This document shows positions 33,984 to 42,865 of a stretch of DNA of 45,029 nucleotides, piece by piece. This DNA is from an uncultured Zoogloea sp. (GTDB taxonomy: Bacteria; Pseudomonadota; Gammaproteobacteria; Burkholderiales; Rhodocyclaceae): the NCBI GenBank assembly GCA_937967645.1, contig CALBTT010000109.1:1-45029 (forward strand), written 5' to 3'. The position numbers were made by a program, and so were the translations under genes. Numbering within the stretch: position 1 is the first letter of the stretch; each line of letters opens with the position of its first letter. The notes beneath the pieces are model-generated. The model ran no database searches, had not been told where the DNA came from, and saw nothing but the letters and a program-made list of their open reading frames with translations.

Positions 33984-35318
33984 ATGAAAAAACTCTATAT
34001 CCGTACCTTCGGTTGCCAGATGAACGAGTACGACTCCGACAAGATGGCGGATGTGCTCGGGGCGGCCGATGGTCTGGAGAAGACGGACAATCCGGAAGAG
34101 GCGGACGTGATCCTCTTCAACACCTGTTCGGTGCGCGAGAAGGCGCAGGAGAAGGTCTTCCACGACCTCGGGCGGGTCAAGCACCTGAAGCAGAAGAACC
34201 CCAACCTGATCATCGGTGTCGGGGGCTGCGTGGCGAGCCAGGAGGGCGACGCCATCGTGGCGCGGGCGCCCTACGTGGACCTGGTGTTCGGGCCGCAGAC
34301 CCTGCACCGCCTGCCCAAGCTGATCGCCGAGCGCAAAGCGACCGGGCGGTCCCAGGTGGACATCTCCTTCCCGGAGATCGAGAAGTTCGACAACCTGCCG
34401 CCGGCCCGGGTGGAGGGGGCCAGCGCCTTTGTGTCGATCATGGAGGGCTGCTCCAAGTACTGCACCTTCTGCATCGTGCCCTACACCCGTGGCGACGAGA
34501 TCTACCGCCCGCTGGCCGACGTGCTGGCCGAGGTGGCGGGGCTGGCCGCCCAGGGCGTCAAGGAGGTGACCCTGCTGGGCCAGAACGTGAATGCCTGGCG
34601 TGCGCCGGTGGATGGTGATGCGGGCGAGATGGCCGACTTCGCCTTCCTGCTCGAATGCGTGCATGACATCCCCGGCATCGAGCGGATCCGCTACACCACC
34701 TCGCACCCGCGGGAGATGACCCAGCGCGTGGTCGATGCATATGCCCGCCTGCCCAAGCTGGTGTCCCACCTGCACCTGCCGGTGCAGGCCGGTTCCGACC
34801 GGGTGCTGGCGGCCATGAAGCGGGGCTACACGGTGCTGGAGTACAAGTCCCTGGTACGCAAGCTGCGCGGTGCGCGGCCCGACATCTCCCTGTCGTCGGA
34901 CTTCATCATCGGCTTCCCCGGTGAGACTGAGGCCGATTTCGAGCAGACCATGAAGCTGATCGACGATCTGGAGTTCGATACCTCCTTCAGCTTCGTGTAC
35001 AGCTCCCGCCCGGGCACGCCGGCTGCCGACCTGCCGGATGACACGCCGCAGGAGGTCAAGCTGGCGCGCCTGTCCCGCCTGCAGAAGCGCATCGAGGAAA
35101 ACGCCGCGAAGATCAGCCAGGCGATGGTCGGCTCGGTGCAGCGCATCCTGGTGGAAGGGCCGTCGAAGAAGGACTCCAACGAGCTGGCCGGCCGCACCGA
35201 CAACAACCGGGTCGTCAACTTCCCTGGCAATCCGCGCCTGGTCGGGCATTTCGTGGATGTGACGATCGTGTCCGCGCTGCCCCATTCCCTGCGCGGCGAG
35301 ATCGTGACGCGGGATTGA
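33984..35318 (+). CDS. miaB: tRNA-2-methylthio-N6-dimethylallyladenosine synthase MiaB
   Basis: Radical SAM methylthiotransferase that adds a methylthio group to i6A37 of tRNAs reading UNN codons. The 444-residue protein has the N-terminal UPF0004 domain with cluster ligands Cys11, Cys48 and Cys82, the radical SAM motif CSKYCTFC (Cys156, 160, 163) and a C-terminal TRAM domain (about 380-440). GTG 33981 directly before the ATG is an alternative start. The gene begins the miaB-phoH-ybeY-corC-lnt run conserved in many gammaproteobacteria and betaproteobacteria. Confidence 0.97.
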   Translation: MKKLYIRTFGCQMNEYDSDKMADVLGAADGLEKTDNPEEADVILFNTCSVREKAQEKVFHDLGRVKHLKQKNPNLIIGVGGCVASQEGDAIVARAPYVDLVFGPQTLHRLPKLIAERKATGRSQVDISFPEIEKFDNLPPARVEGASAFVSIMEGCSKYCTFCIVPYTRGDEIYRPLADVLAEVAGLAAQGVKEVTLLGQNVNAWRAPVDGDAGEMADFAFLLECVHDIPGIERIRYTTSHPREMTQRVVDAYARLPKLVSHLHLPVQAGSDRVLAAMKRGYTVLEYKSLVRKLRGARPDISLSSDFIIGFPGETEADFEQTMKLIDDLEFDTSFSFVYSSRPGTPAADLPDDTPQEVKLARLSRLQKRIEENAAKISQAMVGSVQRILVEGPSKKDSNELAGRTDNNRVVNFPGNPRLVGHFVDVTIVSALPHSLRGEIVTRD

Positions 35319-35364
35319 TGGATTTGATGCGCCTCCCTTCCCCGGCGGGCAACGCTCTGGCAGC

Positions 35365-36357
35365 ATGATGGTGATGAAGCCGACCGAAATCACCCTGCAT
35401 CCCCTCGACAACGTGCGCCTCGCCAATCTGTGCGGGGCGCTCGACGAGAACATCCGCCAGATCGAGACCGCCTACGACGTCACCATCGCCCGCCGCAGCG
35501 AACGTTTCACCCTGCATGGCGTGGCGCCCCGTACCCACCAGGCGGCGAGGGCGCTGCGGCACTTCTATGAGCGCTCCGAGGCGGCCCTGTCGGTGGACGA
35601 CATCCAGCTGGGCCTCATCGAGCTGGCCAACCTGTCCCAGGCCACTTCGCAGGCGCCGGTGCTGATGACCCGCAAGACCGAACTGCACGGGCGTACGCCG
35701 CGCCAGGTGGAGTACCTCCGGCAGATCCAGGAGCATGACATCACCTTCGGGATCGGGCCGGCCGGCACCGGAAAGACCTACCTGGCGGTGGCCAGCGCGG
35801 TGGATGCCTTCGAGCGGGAGCACGTGGAGCGCATCATCCTGACCCGCCCGGCGGTGGAGGCCGGCGAGCGCCTCGGCTTCCTGCCCGGCGACCTGGCCCA
35901 AAAGGTGGATCCCTACCTGCGCCCGCTGTATGACGCGCTCTACGACCTGATGGGCTTCGAGCGCGTCACCAAGCTGTTCGAGCGCGGCTGCATCGAGATC
36001 GCCCCGCTGGCCTTCATGCGCGGACGGACCCTGTCCCGTTCCTTCATCATCCTCGACGAGGCCCAGAACACCTCGGCGGAACAGATGAAGATGTTCCTGA
36101 CCCGGATCGGCATCGGCTCACGCGCGGTGATCACCGGCGACCTGACCCAGGTGGACCTGCCCCGCGGCCAGAAGAGCGGGCTTGGCGAGGCGGTGCAGGT
36201 GCTGGCGGACGTGCGCGGCGTGGCCTTCACCCGCTTTCTCAAGGATGACGTGGTGCGCCACCCGCTGGTCGCCCGCATCGTCGATGCCTACGAGAAGCAC
36301 GGCTTGCGCACCAATCCGCCGGTCCAGACCCAACAACAGCAGACCCAGCAGCAATGA
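35365..36357 (+). CDS. ybeZ: PhoH-like ATPase (YbeZ)
   Basis: Cytoplasmic P-loop protein of the PhoH family, 330 residues, with Walker A GPAGTGKT at 131-138 and Walker B SFIILDEAQN. It is thought to work with YbeY in RNA or ribosome metabolism. ATGs at 35365, 35368 and 35374 are all possible starts. The C-terminus ends in a Gln/Thr tail (QTQQQQTQQQ) encoded by CAG/CAA repeats, outside the conserved domain. The stop overlaps the ybeY start by four bases. Confidence 0.94.
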   Translation: MMVMKPTEITLHPLDNVRLANLCGALDENIRQIETAYDVTIARRSERFTLHGVAPRTHQAARALRHFYERSEAALSVDDIQLGLIELANLSQATSQAPVLMTRKTELHGRTPRQVEYLRQIQEHDITFGIGPAGTGKTYLAVASAVDAFEREHVERIILTRPAVEAGERLGFLPGDLAQKVDPYLRPLYDALYDLMGFERVTKLFERGCIEIAPLAFMRGRTLSRSFIILDEAQNTSAEQMKMFLTRIGIGSRAVITGDLTQVDLPRGQKSGLGEAVQVLADVRGVAFTRFLKDDVVRHPLVARIVDAYEKHGLRTNPPVQTQQQQTQQQ

Positions 36358-36845
36358 GTGATATCAAGCTTCCCCGCCGTCTCGACCTTTCCGTGCAATA
36401 CGCCTGTAACCGGGAGGGCATACCCTCCCGGGCCGACTTCCGCCGCTGGCTGCGTGCCGCCGAACCGGGGGCTGCACGGATCACCGTGCGCATCGTGGAC
36501 GAGGAGGAAGGGCGGGAACTCAACCGGGATTACCGCGGCAAGGATTACCCCACCAATGTGCTGACTTTCGCCTATGGTGAAGGGGAAGACATGCCGCTGC
36601 CCGAGGGGCTGCCCCTGATGGGCGACCTGGTACTGTGCCGGCAGGTGGTGGAGCGTGAAGCGGCGGAGCAGGGCAAGCCCCTGGATGCCCATTACGCCCA
36701 TTTATCCGTGCATGGTATGCTGCATTTGCAGGGCTTCGACCACCTTGAGGATGAAGAGGCCGAAGAAATGGAAGCGCTGGAGCGCAGGATCCTTGCAGAA
36801 CTCGGGTATCCCGACCCTTACCGGGAGGCTCCGGAAGCCGGCTGA
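36354..36845 (+). CDS. ybeY: Endoribonuclease YbeY
   Basis: Metal-dependent RNase for 16S rRNA 3'-end maturation and ribosome quality control. The 163-residue protein has the family motif H3xH5xH as HGMLHLQGFDH (His120, His124, His130) and the conserved DYRGKDYPTNVLTF segment. The start overlaps phoH/ybeZ (ATGA), which fits their known partnership. A palindromic element separates it from corC. Confidence 0.96.
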   Translation: MSDIKLPRRLDLSVQYACNREGIPSRADFRRWLRAAEPGAARITVRIVDEEEGRELNRDYRGKDYPTNVLTFAYGEGEDMPLPEGLPLMGDLVLCRQVVEREAAEQGKPLDAHYAHLSVHGMLHLQGFDHLEDEEAEEMEALERRILAELGYPDPYREAPEAG

Positions 36846-36867
36846 TGAACGGTGTGGTGAGCAATGC

Positions 36868-36913
36868 GCCATGGGCGATGGATCGATCTGGATCGGTTTG
36901 CATCGCCCATGGC
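36868..36913. repeat. Inverted repeat between ybeY and corC
   Basis: GCCATGGGCGATG (36868-36880) and CATCGCCCATGGC (36901-36913) are 13-bp perfect reverse complements with a 20-base loop that contains GATCGATCTGGATCGG. It ends 22 bases before the corC ATG, so it would fold in the corC leader. No U-run follows. Confidence 0.7.
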
Positions 36914-36935
36914 CCATTTCTCATCCACCCTTTTT

Positions 36936-37778
36936 ATGGAACCCTCCAGTAGTAAACCGTCCTTGCTCGAACGGCTTTCCGCCCTCCTGACCCGGGAGCC
37001 GGAAGACCGGGAAGAATTGCTGAGCCTGCTGCACGCCGCCCACGACCGTAATCTCTTCGATGCGGATGCGTTGGCGATCATCGAAGGTGCCCTGCAGGTT
37101 TCCGACATGCAGGTACGGGACGTGATGGTCCCCCGGGCTCAGATGGACGTGGTCTGCCTCGACGACTCGGTCGAGGACATCACCCGCTTCGCGATTGGTG
37201 CGGCCCACTCCCGTTTCCCGGTGATCGGGGAAAACAAGGACGACGTGCTGGGCGTGCTGCTCGCCAAGGACCTCCTGCGGGTCTTTGCCGGTGAGGCCTT
37301 CAATCTCCGTGAGATGCTGCGCCCGGCGGTCTTCGTGCCGGAGTCCAAGCGCCTCAACGTGCTGCTGCGGGATTTCCGGGTCAGCCGCAACCACATGGCC
37401 ATCGTCGTCGACGAATACGGCGGCGTGGCCGGGTTGGTGACCATCGAGGATGTGCTTGAGCAGATCGTCGGGGACATCGAGGACGAGTACGACTTCGACG
37501 AGACTGCCGACAACATCCGCCTCGACCAGGCCGGGCGCTACCGCGTCAAGGCCGGCACCGAGATCGAGGATTTCAACGAAGCCTTCGCCACCACCTTCAG
37601 CGACGCCGAGTACGACACCGTGGGCGGCCTGCTGATCCGCAAGCTGGGGCGCCTGCCCAAGCGCAATGAGGTGATCGACCTGGCGGGCCTGCGCTTCCAG
37701 GTGCTGCGGGCCGACAGCCGGCGCGTGCATTCCGTGCTTGTCGAGCGCGCACCCGACCCGGAAGCGATCGGCGGCTGA
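36936..37778 (+). CDS. corC: CorC/HlyC-type CBS-domain protein
   Basis: Cytoplasmic protein of 280 residues: paired CBS domains (about 65-185, with VMVPRAQMDVVCLDD and VVDEYGGVAGLVTIEDVLEQIVGDIEDEYD, the latter cut short here as VDEYGGVAGLVT) and a C-terminal CorC_HlyC domain (about 200-275). Family members are linked to Mg2+/Co2+ efflux; this soluble form has no DUF21 membrane part. The start MEPSSSKPS is preferred; an upstream in-frame ATG at 36864 would add 24 residues read through the inverted repeat. TGATG overlap with lnt. Confidence 0.92.
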   Translation: MEPSSSKPSLLERLSALLTREPEDREELLSLLHAAHDRNLFDADALAIIEGALQVSDMQVRDVMVPRAQMDVVCLDDSVEDITRFAIGAAHSRFPVIGENKDDVLGVLLAKDLLRVFAGEAFNLREMLRPAVFVPESKRLNVLLRDFRVSRNHMAIVVDEYGGVAGLVTIEDVLEQIVGDIEDEYDFDETADNIRLDQAGRYRVKAGTEIEDFNEAFATTFSDAEYDTVGGLLIRKLGRLPKRNEVIDLAGLRFQVLRADSRRVHSVLVERAPDPEAIGG

Positions 37779-39265
37779 TGCGTTTCCTTCGTCCGGGCCT
37801 GGCCCTGCTGGCGGGGGCCACGTCTGTGTTCGCCTACGCCCCCTTCGAGTTGTTTCCGCTGGCCTTTGTCGCCCTGGCGGTCCTGTTCCGGCTGCTTGAT
37901 GACGGCGCGCCCGTGGCGGGCCGGAGGCACGCCTTCCGTCACGGTTTCGGGCTCGGCTTCGCCTGGGGCCTGGGGGCGCTGCTGGCCGGCGTATCCTGGA
38001 TCTACGTGGCCTTGCACCGCTTTGGTGGCATGCCCATGCCTCTGGCCGGCCTGGCGGTGCTGCTCTTCTGTGCCGGCATGGCCGTGCATGCGGGGCTGGC
38101 GGGCGCCCTCTTTGCCGCCCTGCGGCGTGGCCGGCCGTGGCTGGACGCGGCGCTCTTCGCAGCGGCATGGCTGCTGGGCGAATGGCTGAGGGGCTGGTTG
38201 TTCACCGGCTTTCCGTGGCTGGCCAGCGGCTACACCCAGACGCCGCCCAGCCCGCTGGCCGGCTATGCGCCGATCGTCGGGGTGTATGGGGTCGGCGGCC
38301 TGCTCGCCTTCTGCGCCGCCCTGGCGGCCCAGGCAGTGCACCGGCGTTGCTGGCGGCCCGTGGCCGTGTTGGCGCTGCTGCTGGCCTGTGGCGGCACCCT
38401 GCGGCTGGTGGCCTGGACGGCGCCGATCGGCGAGCCGGTGAGAGTGGCTCTGCTGCAGACCAATATCGAGCAGAGCCTCAAATGGCGCCCCGAGATGCTG
38501 CAGCGCTGGCTGGACATCAACCTGCAGATGCTGCGTGACAACCCCGCCCAGATCCTGGTGCTGCCGGAGACGACCATCCCGCTGCTGGTGGACAGCCTGC
38601 CCGAGGGCTATCTGGAGGAGGTCCGGCGGATTGCCGCCGGGCATGGCGGCGACGCCATCCTCGGCACCTTCACCCGCGATGCCGAAGGGCACATCTACAA
38701 CGCAGCGATCAGCGTGGGCGTCTCGGCGTCCGGGCATTACGCCAAGCAGCACCTGGTGCCCTTCGGTGAATACTCGCCGCCGCTCTTCAACTGGTTCTAC
38801 GACCTGGCCAGCATCCCCATGGCCGACCAGACGCGCGGGCCTGCGCAGCAGGCGCCGATGCGGCTGGCGGGGCAGAAGGTGGCACTCAACATCTGCTACG
38901 AGGACGTCTTCGGCGAGGAACTCATCCGGGCTTTGCCCGAGGCGACCCTGCTGCTCAACCTCTCCAACCTGGCCTGGTACGGCGACTCCTTCGCCCAGCC
39001 CCAGCACCTGCAGATCGCCCGGATGCGGGCGCTGGAGACCGGGCGGCCGATGTTGCGTTCGACCAATACCGGCATGACCGCCCTGGTCATGCCCGATGGT
39101 GGCGTGCAGGAGGCCCTGCCGGCCTTCGAGCGGGGCGCCCTGCAGGTGGCCGTGCGCGGCCATGCCGGCATGACCCCCTATGCCCGCTGGGGAAACGGGC
39201 CCGCCGTCGGGCTGGCTGCGCTGCTGGTCCTGCTCGGGTTGAGGGGCGCACGACGGCAGAGCTGA
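37778..39265 (+). CDS. lnt: Apolipoprotein N-acyltransferase Lnt
   Basis: Inner-membrane enzyme for the last step of lipoprotein maturation, adding the third acyl chain. The 495-residue protein has six or more N-terminal helices, then a periplasmic nitrilase-fold domain with the catalytic triad Glu264 (VLPETTIP), Lys324 (AKQHLVPFGEY) and Cys373 (NICYEDVFGEE). A final C-terminal helix (PAVGLAALLVLLGL) anchors the domain. It overlaps corC by one base, indicating coupling. The MlaA and 22469 lipoproteins in this window are plausible substrates. Confidence 0.97.
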   Translation: MRFLRPGLALLAGATSVFAYAPFELFPLAFVALAVLFRLLDDGAPVAGRRHAFRHGFGLGFAWGLGALLAGVSWIYVALHRFGGMPMPLAGLAVLLFCAGMAVHAGLAGALFAALRRGRPWLDAALFAAAWLLGEWLRGWLFTGFPWLASGYTQTPPSPLAGYAPIVGVYGVGGLLAFCAALAAQAVHRRCWRPVAVLALLLACGGTLRLVAWTAPIGEPVRVALLQTNIEQSLKWRPEMLQRWLDINLQMLRDNPAQILVLPETTIPLLVDSLPEGYLEEVRRIAAGHGGDAILGTFTRDAEGHIYNAAISVGVSASGHYAKQHLVPFGEYSPPLFNWFYDLASIPMADQTRGPAQQAPMRLAGQKVALNICYEDVFGEELIRALPEATLLLNLSNLAWYGDSFAQPQHLQIARMRALETGRPMLRSTNTGMTALVMPDGGVQEALPAFERGALQVAVRGHAGMTPYARWGNGPAVGLAALLVLLGLRGARRQS

Positions 39266-39315
39266 GCGGGAGGGCGTATCATCCCGGCTTGCCCATTCAC
39301 CCCTCGTTCCGAATC

Positions 39316-39717
39316 ATGCGCTCATACCCTCAGAACAGCCCCGAAGCCCTGGCCCGTCTCGTGGCCATGGCCATCCTTGCCGACGGCCGCCTGGACAACC
39401 GGGAGGTGGACTGGATCAAGCACAACGACACCGCGGCCCTGCTCGGGGTGGAGCGGGATACCCTGATCCAGGTACTCCTCGACTGTTGCCGTGATGTGAT
39501 CAACGAGGCCGAGCAGGAGCGGGTCTTCCTGCTCGAAGACCATCGTCTCGCCCGCCTGGCCGACGACCTCTCCGACCCCGCGCTGCGCCGGGTGGCCCTG
39601 TCCGCCATGCTGATCATCGCCAAGACCGATGGCAGCGTGAGTGAAGGCGAGCAGAGCCTGCTGCGCTTCCTGATGAGCCGCTGGGACATCACCCTCGAGG
39701 ATCTGGCCGCTGCCTGA
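39316..39717 (+). CDS. TerB-like helical protein
   Basis: Small acidic cytoplasmic protein of 133 residues, all helical by composition. It holds two TerB/DjlA-N type D-G-x-hydrophobic-x-x-x-E motifs: ADGRLDNREVDW near residue 20 and KTDGSVSEGEQ near residue 105. These are metal-binding sites in TerB relatives. The start MRSYPQNSPE is taken over a TTG nine codons upstream. There is no tellurite-resistance cluster around it, so the TerB name is fold-level only. It lies between lnt and the TrpB2 gene. Confidence 0.7.
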   Translation: MRSYPQNSPEALARLVAMAILADGRLDNREVDWIKHNDTAALLGVERDTLIQVLLDCCRDVINEAEQERVFLLEDHRLARLADDLSDPALRRVALSAMLIIAKTDGSVSEGEQSLLRFLMSRWDITLEDLAAA

Positions 39718-39796
39718 GCGGGCCCGCCTGGGAGAGGGCTCGCGCCCGCACGTTTTTCCGAACATACAAGACCAATACGATTCAAGGAGGATAGCC

Positions 39797-41170
39797 ATGA
39801 GCGACCAGATCAAGTATCTGCTCGACGAATCCCGCATGCCCAAGGCCTGGTACAACATCGCCGCCGACCTGCCGGTGCCCCTGCCGCCGCCGCTGCATCC
39901 GGGCACCCTGCAGCCCCTGGGGCCGTCGGATCTGGCGCCGATCTTCCCGGACGCCGTCATCGCCCAGGAGATGTCCACCGAGCGCTGGATCGACATCCCC
40001 GAGCCGGTCCGCGATGTGCTGACCCAGTGGCGTCCCAGCCCCCTGTTCCGCGCCCGCCGTCTCGAGAAGCTGCTCGGCACGCCGGCCAAGATCTACTACA
40101 AGTACGAAGGCGTCTCGCCGGCTGGCAGCCACAAGCCCAACTCCGCCGTGCCCCAGGCCTGGTACAACGCCCAGGAGGGCGTCAAGCGCCTGACCACCGA
40201 GACCGGGGCGGGGCAGTGGGGCTCATCCCTGTCCTACGCCGGCGGCTTGTTCGGGCTGGAGGTGACGGTCTTCCAGGTGCGCGTGTCCTATGACCAGAAG
40301 CCCTATCGCCGTGCGCTGATGGAGACCTGGGGCGGGCGCTGCGTCGCCTCTCCGTCCAGCGAGACCGAGTACGGCCGCGCCGTGCTGGCGAAGTATCCGG
40401 ATCACATCGGCTCCCTCGGTATCGCCATCTCGGAGGCCGTCGAGGTGGCGGCCAAGAACGACGACACCAAGTACGCCCTGGGCTCGGTGCTCAATCACGT
40501 GCTGCTCCACCAGACCATCGTCGGCGAAGAGGCCATCCTGCAGATGGAGATGGCTGGTGACGACCCCGATGTGGTGGTGGGTTGCGTGGGCGGTGGCTCC
40601 AATTTTGCCGGCATCGCCTTCCCCTTCATTGGCCTGCAGCTGCGTGGCGGCCCCAAGGCCAAGAAGCGCCGCATCGTCGCCGTCGAGCCGTCGGCCTGTC
40701 CGTCCCTCAGCCGCGGCAAGTATGCCTACGACTTTGGCGACACGGCCCACCTGACCCCGCTGGTCAAGATGCATACCCTGGGCAGCGACTTCACGCCGCC
40801 GGGCCTGCATGCCGGCGGCCTGCGCTACCACGGCATGGCGCCGCTGGTCAGCCACGTCAAGGAGGTCGGCCTGATCGAGGCCCGCAACGTGACACAGACC
40901 GCCTGCTTCGAGGCCGGTGTGATGTTCGCCCGCAGCGAGGGCATCGTGCCGGCGCCCGAGTCCACCCATGCGATCCGTGGCGCCATCGAGGAGGCCCTGC
41001 GCTGCAAGGCCGAAGGCAAGAGCGAGACCATCCTGTTCTGCCTGTCCGGTCACGGTCATTTCGACATGACGGCCTACACCAACTACCTCTCCGGCAAACT
41101 GGTGGATCAGGCCTATGACGAGAAGGAACTGGCCATGGCGCTGTCCGGGCTGCCTCAGGTCGACGCCTGA
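39797..41170 (+). CDS. TrpB2-type tryptophan synthase beta-like protein
   Basis: PLP enzyme of 457 residues in the TrpB2 branch, longer than ordinary TrpB (about 400). The PLP lysine is Lys113 in GSHKPNS, the active-site Glu is in ETGAGQWG (135-142) and the phosphate loop is VGGGSNF. The N-terminal extension (AWYNIAADLPVPLPPPLHPGT) and the C-terminal segment are TrpB2-typical. TrpB2 proteins often act without TrpA, taking free indole or other substrates; none of the trp genes are nearby. A strong SD, AAGGAGGA, lies at 39784-39791. A bidirectional terminator follows. Confidence 0.92.
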   Translation: MSDQIKYLLDESRMPKAWYNIAADLPVPLPPPLHPGTLQPLGPSDLAPIFPDAVIAQEMSTERWIDIPEPVRDVLTQWRPSPLFRARRLEKLLGTPAKIYYKYEGVSPAGSHKPNSAVPQAWYNAQEGVKRLTTETGAGQWGSSLSYAGGLFGLEVTVFQVRVSYDQKPYRRALMETWGGRCVASPSSETEYGRAVLAKYPDHIGSLGIAISEAVEVAAKNDDTKYALGSVLNHVLLHQTIVGEEAILQMEMAGDDPDVVVGCVGGGSNFAGIAFPFIGLQLRGGPKAKKRRIVAVEPSACPSLSRGKYAYDFGDTAHLTPLVKMHTLGSDFTPPGLHAGGLRYHGMAPLVSHVKEVGLIEARNVTQTACFEAGVMFARSEGIVPAPESTHAIRGAIEEALRCKAEGKSETILFCLSGHGHFDMTAYTNYLSGKLVDQAYDEKELAMALSGLPQVDA

Positions 41171-41185
41171 GCCTGTCTCGACGTA

Positions 41186-41224
41186 AAAAAGGCACGGGCC
41201 CCTTTGCGGGGCCCGTGCCTTTTT
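41186..41224. terminator. Bidirectional intrinsic terminator
   Basis: A 17-base stem, AAAAAGGCACGGGCCCC (41186-41202) with its complement at 41208-41224 and loop TTTGC. A and T runs at the outer ends serve both the TrpB2 gene and the convergent chemotaxis receptor. Confidence 0.95.
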
Positions 41225-41239
41225 GTCGTGCGGGACGTG

Positions 41240-42865
41240 TCAGACCCGGAAGCGGGCGATCTGATCCTTCAGGTTGCCGGCGATCTGTTCGAGGCCGATG
41301 GCTGCGTCCGCCGCGCCACGGATGCTCTCGGAGGTGGACTCCACCATGGACGAGATCTCTTCCACGCGCTGGGCGATGGAGGTGCTGGCGGCGCTCTGCT
41401 CGCGGGTAGCTTCAGCAATCTCGCGCACGCGCACCAGGGTCTGGCGGGCGCCTTCCTCGATCGCCTTCAGGGCCTCGGCGGCGGCGGCGGCAAGGGCGAC
41501 ACCCTGGTCCACCTCCGGCAGCGCCGCATTCATGGCTCCGACGGCACCGCTGGTGTCGTCCTGGATGCCGGCGATCATCTGCTCGATCTCGGTCGTGGCG
41601 GAGGAGGTGCGCTCGGCCAGCTTGCGGACTTCATCCGCCACCACCGCAAAGCCGCGACCCTGTTCGCCGGCACGGGCCGCCTCGATGGCCGCATTGAGCG
41701 CGAGCAGGTTGGTCTGGCCGGCGATCTCCTTGATCACGTTGGCGATGGAGGAGACCTGGCCGATGCGTTCCTCCAGGGCAAGGATGCGGCTGGAGGCGCC
41801 GGTCACGGTTTCCGACATGCGCTTGATGGCGCTGGAGGCCTGGCCAACGCGCTCGCTGCCCTCGGCCGCCAGGCGCATCGCCTCCTGGGAGTTCTGCTCG
41901 GTCTCCAGGGCGCTGGCCGAGATATGGCTGGAACTGACCGTCAGCTCTTCCATGGCCGCGGCCATCGACGCCGTGGCGTCAGACTGACGTACCGCCGCAT
42001 CGGCCACTTCGCTGGAAACCCGGCTGATGTGGTCGGCGTTGGTGACCAGCTGATTGGCGCCGCTGTTGATCTCGCCCATCATCGTGCGCAGGGTGCCGAT
42101 CATGTTGGCCAGGGCCTTGAGCATGCTGCCTTCGTTGGCGCTGGCCACCGAGGCGGTGAGGTCGCCGGCGGCGGCCTGCTGCATCACCTGCGTCGCATTC
42201 TGCGGTTCGCCGCCCAGCTGGTGGGTGACGCTGGTGCTGACCCGCCAGCCGACGATGCCCAGTGTGGCCAGCAGCACGATCGAGATGCCGCCCAGCAGGC
42301 CGGCAATGGCCCGGAACTCGCGATCCACGTCGTCCACGTAGATGCCGGTGCCGAGGATCCAGCCCCAGGGCGTGAACGGGGCCGAATAGGAGATCTTCGG
42401 TTGCGCTTCGGACTCGCCGGCTTTGGGGTAGAAATAGTCCACGAAGCCGCCGCCCGCATTGGCCGCCTTCACCAGCTCGACGATGATGGACTTGCCGGTG
42501 GCATCCTTCAGGCCGCTGGCATCGGAGCCTTCCATGGCAGGCTTGGGCGGCAGCAGGATGTAGCGGTTGTTGGTGTCCACGATGAAGACGTAGTTGGTCT
42601 TGTCGTAGCGCATGGACCGGATGGCTTCGGTGGCCGCCTTCTTGGCGTCCGCCTCCGGCAGGGTGCCGGCCTGGGCCAGCTTGTGGAAGTGTTCCAGAAT
42701 GCCCCGCGTCGCTTCCACGAGGTACTGGGTCTGCAGTTTCCGATCTTCCATCATGCTGCTGCGCAAATGCGCGAGGCTGACTCCGCAGAGCACGATCAGA
42801 CCGATAAGGGTAAGGGCGACAAGAAGCCGCATGCGCGTCGCAACGCGCAGGTTTGCCAGGTTCAC
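41240..42865 (-). CDS. Methyl-accepting chemotaxis protein with sCache domain
   Basis: Transmembrane chemoreceptor of 541 residues. TM1 is near residues 12-33 (LLVALTLIGLIVLCGVSL), the periplasmic single Cache domain (about 35-185) ends in the typical WGWILGTGIYVDDVD, TM2 is IAGLLGGISIVLLATLGIVGW, then HAMP and a long signalling coiled coil. The tip EIAGQTNLLALNAAIEAARA is fully conserved. There is no CheR/CheB-binding pentapeptide at the C-terminus (ends IARFRV). The start is taken at GTG 42865, with GAGG eight bases upstream; a longer frame lacks an SD. Ligand unknown; small organic acids are common for this fold. Confidence 0.93.
   Translation of the reverse strand: MNLANLRVATRMRLLVALTLIGLIVLCGVSLAHLRSSMMEDRKLQTQYLVEATRGILEHFHKLAQAGTLPEADAKKAATEAIRSMRYDKTNYVFIVDTNNRYILLPPKPAMEGSDASGLKDATGKSIIVELVKAANAGGGFVDYFYPKAGESEAQPKISYSAPFTPWGWILGTGIYVDDVDREFRAIAGLLGGISIVLLATLGIVGWRVSTSVTHQLGGEPQNATQVMQQAAAGDLTASVASANEGSMLKALANMIGTLRTMMGEINSGANQLVTNADHISRVSSEVADAAVRQSDATASMAAAMEELTVSSSHISASALETEQNSQEAMRLAAEGSERVGQASSAIKRMSETVTGASSRILALEERIGQVSSIANVIKEIAGQTNLLALNAAIEAARAGEQGRGFAVVADEVRKLAERTSSATTEIEQMIAGIQDDTSGAVGAMNAALPEVDQGVALAAAAAEALKAIEEGARQTLVRVREIAEATREQSAASTSIAQRVEEISSMVESTSESIRGAADAAIGLEQIAGNLKDQIARFRV

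Noticed and set aside
39316..39717. Tellurite-resistance locus
   Set aside because: Only a TerB-like fold is present; no other ter genes are nearby.
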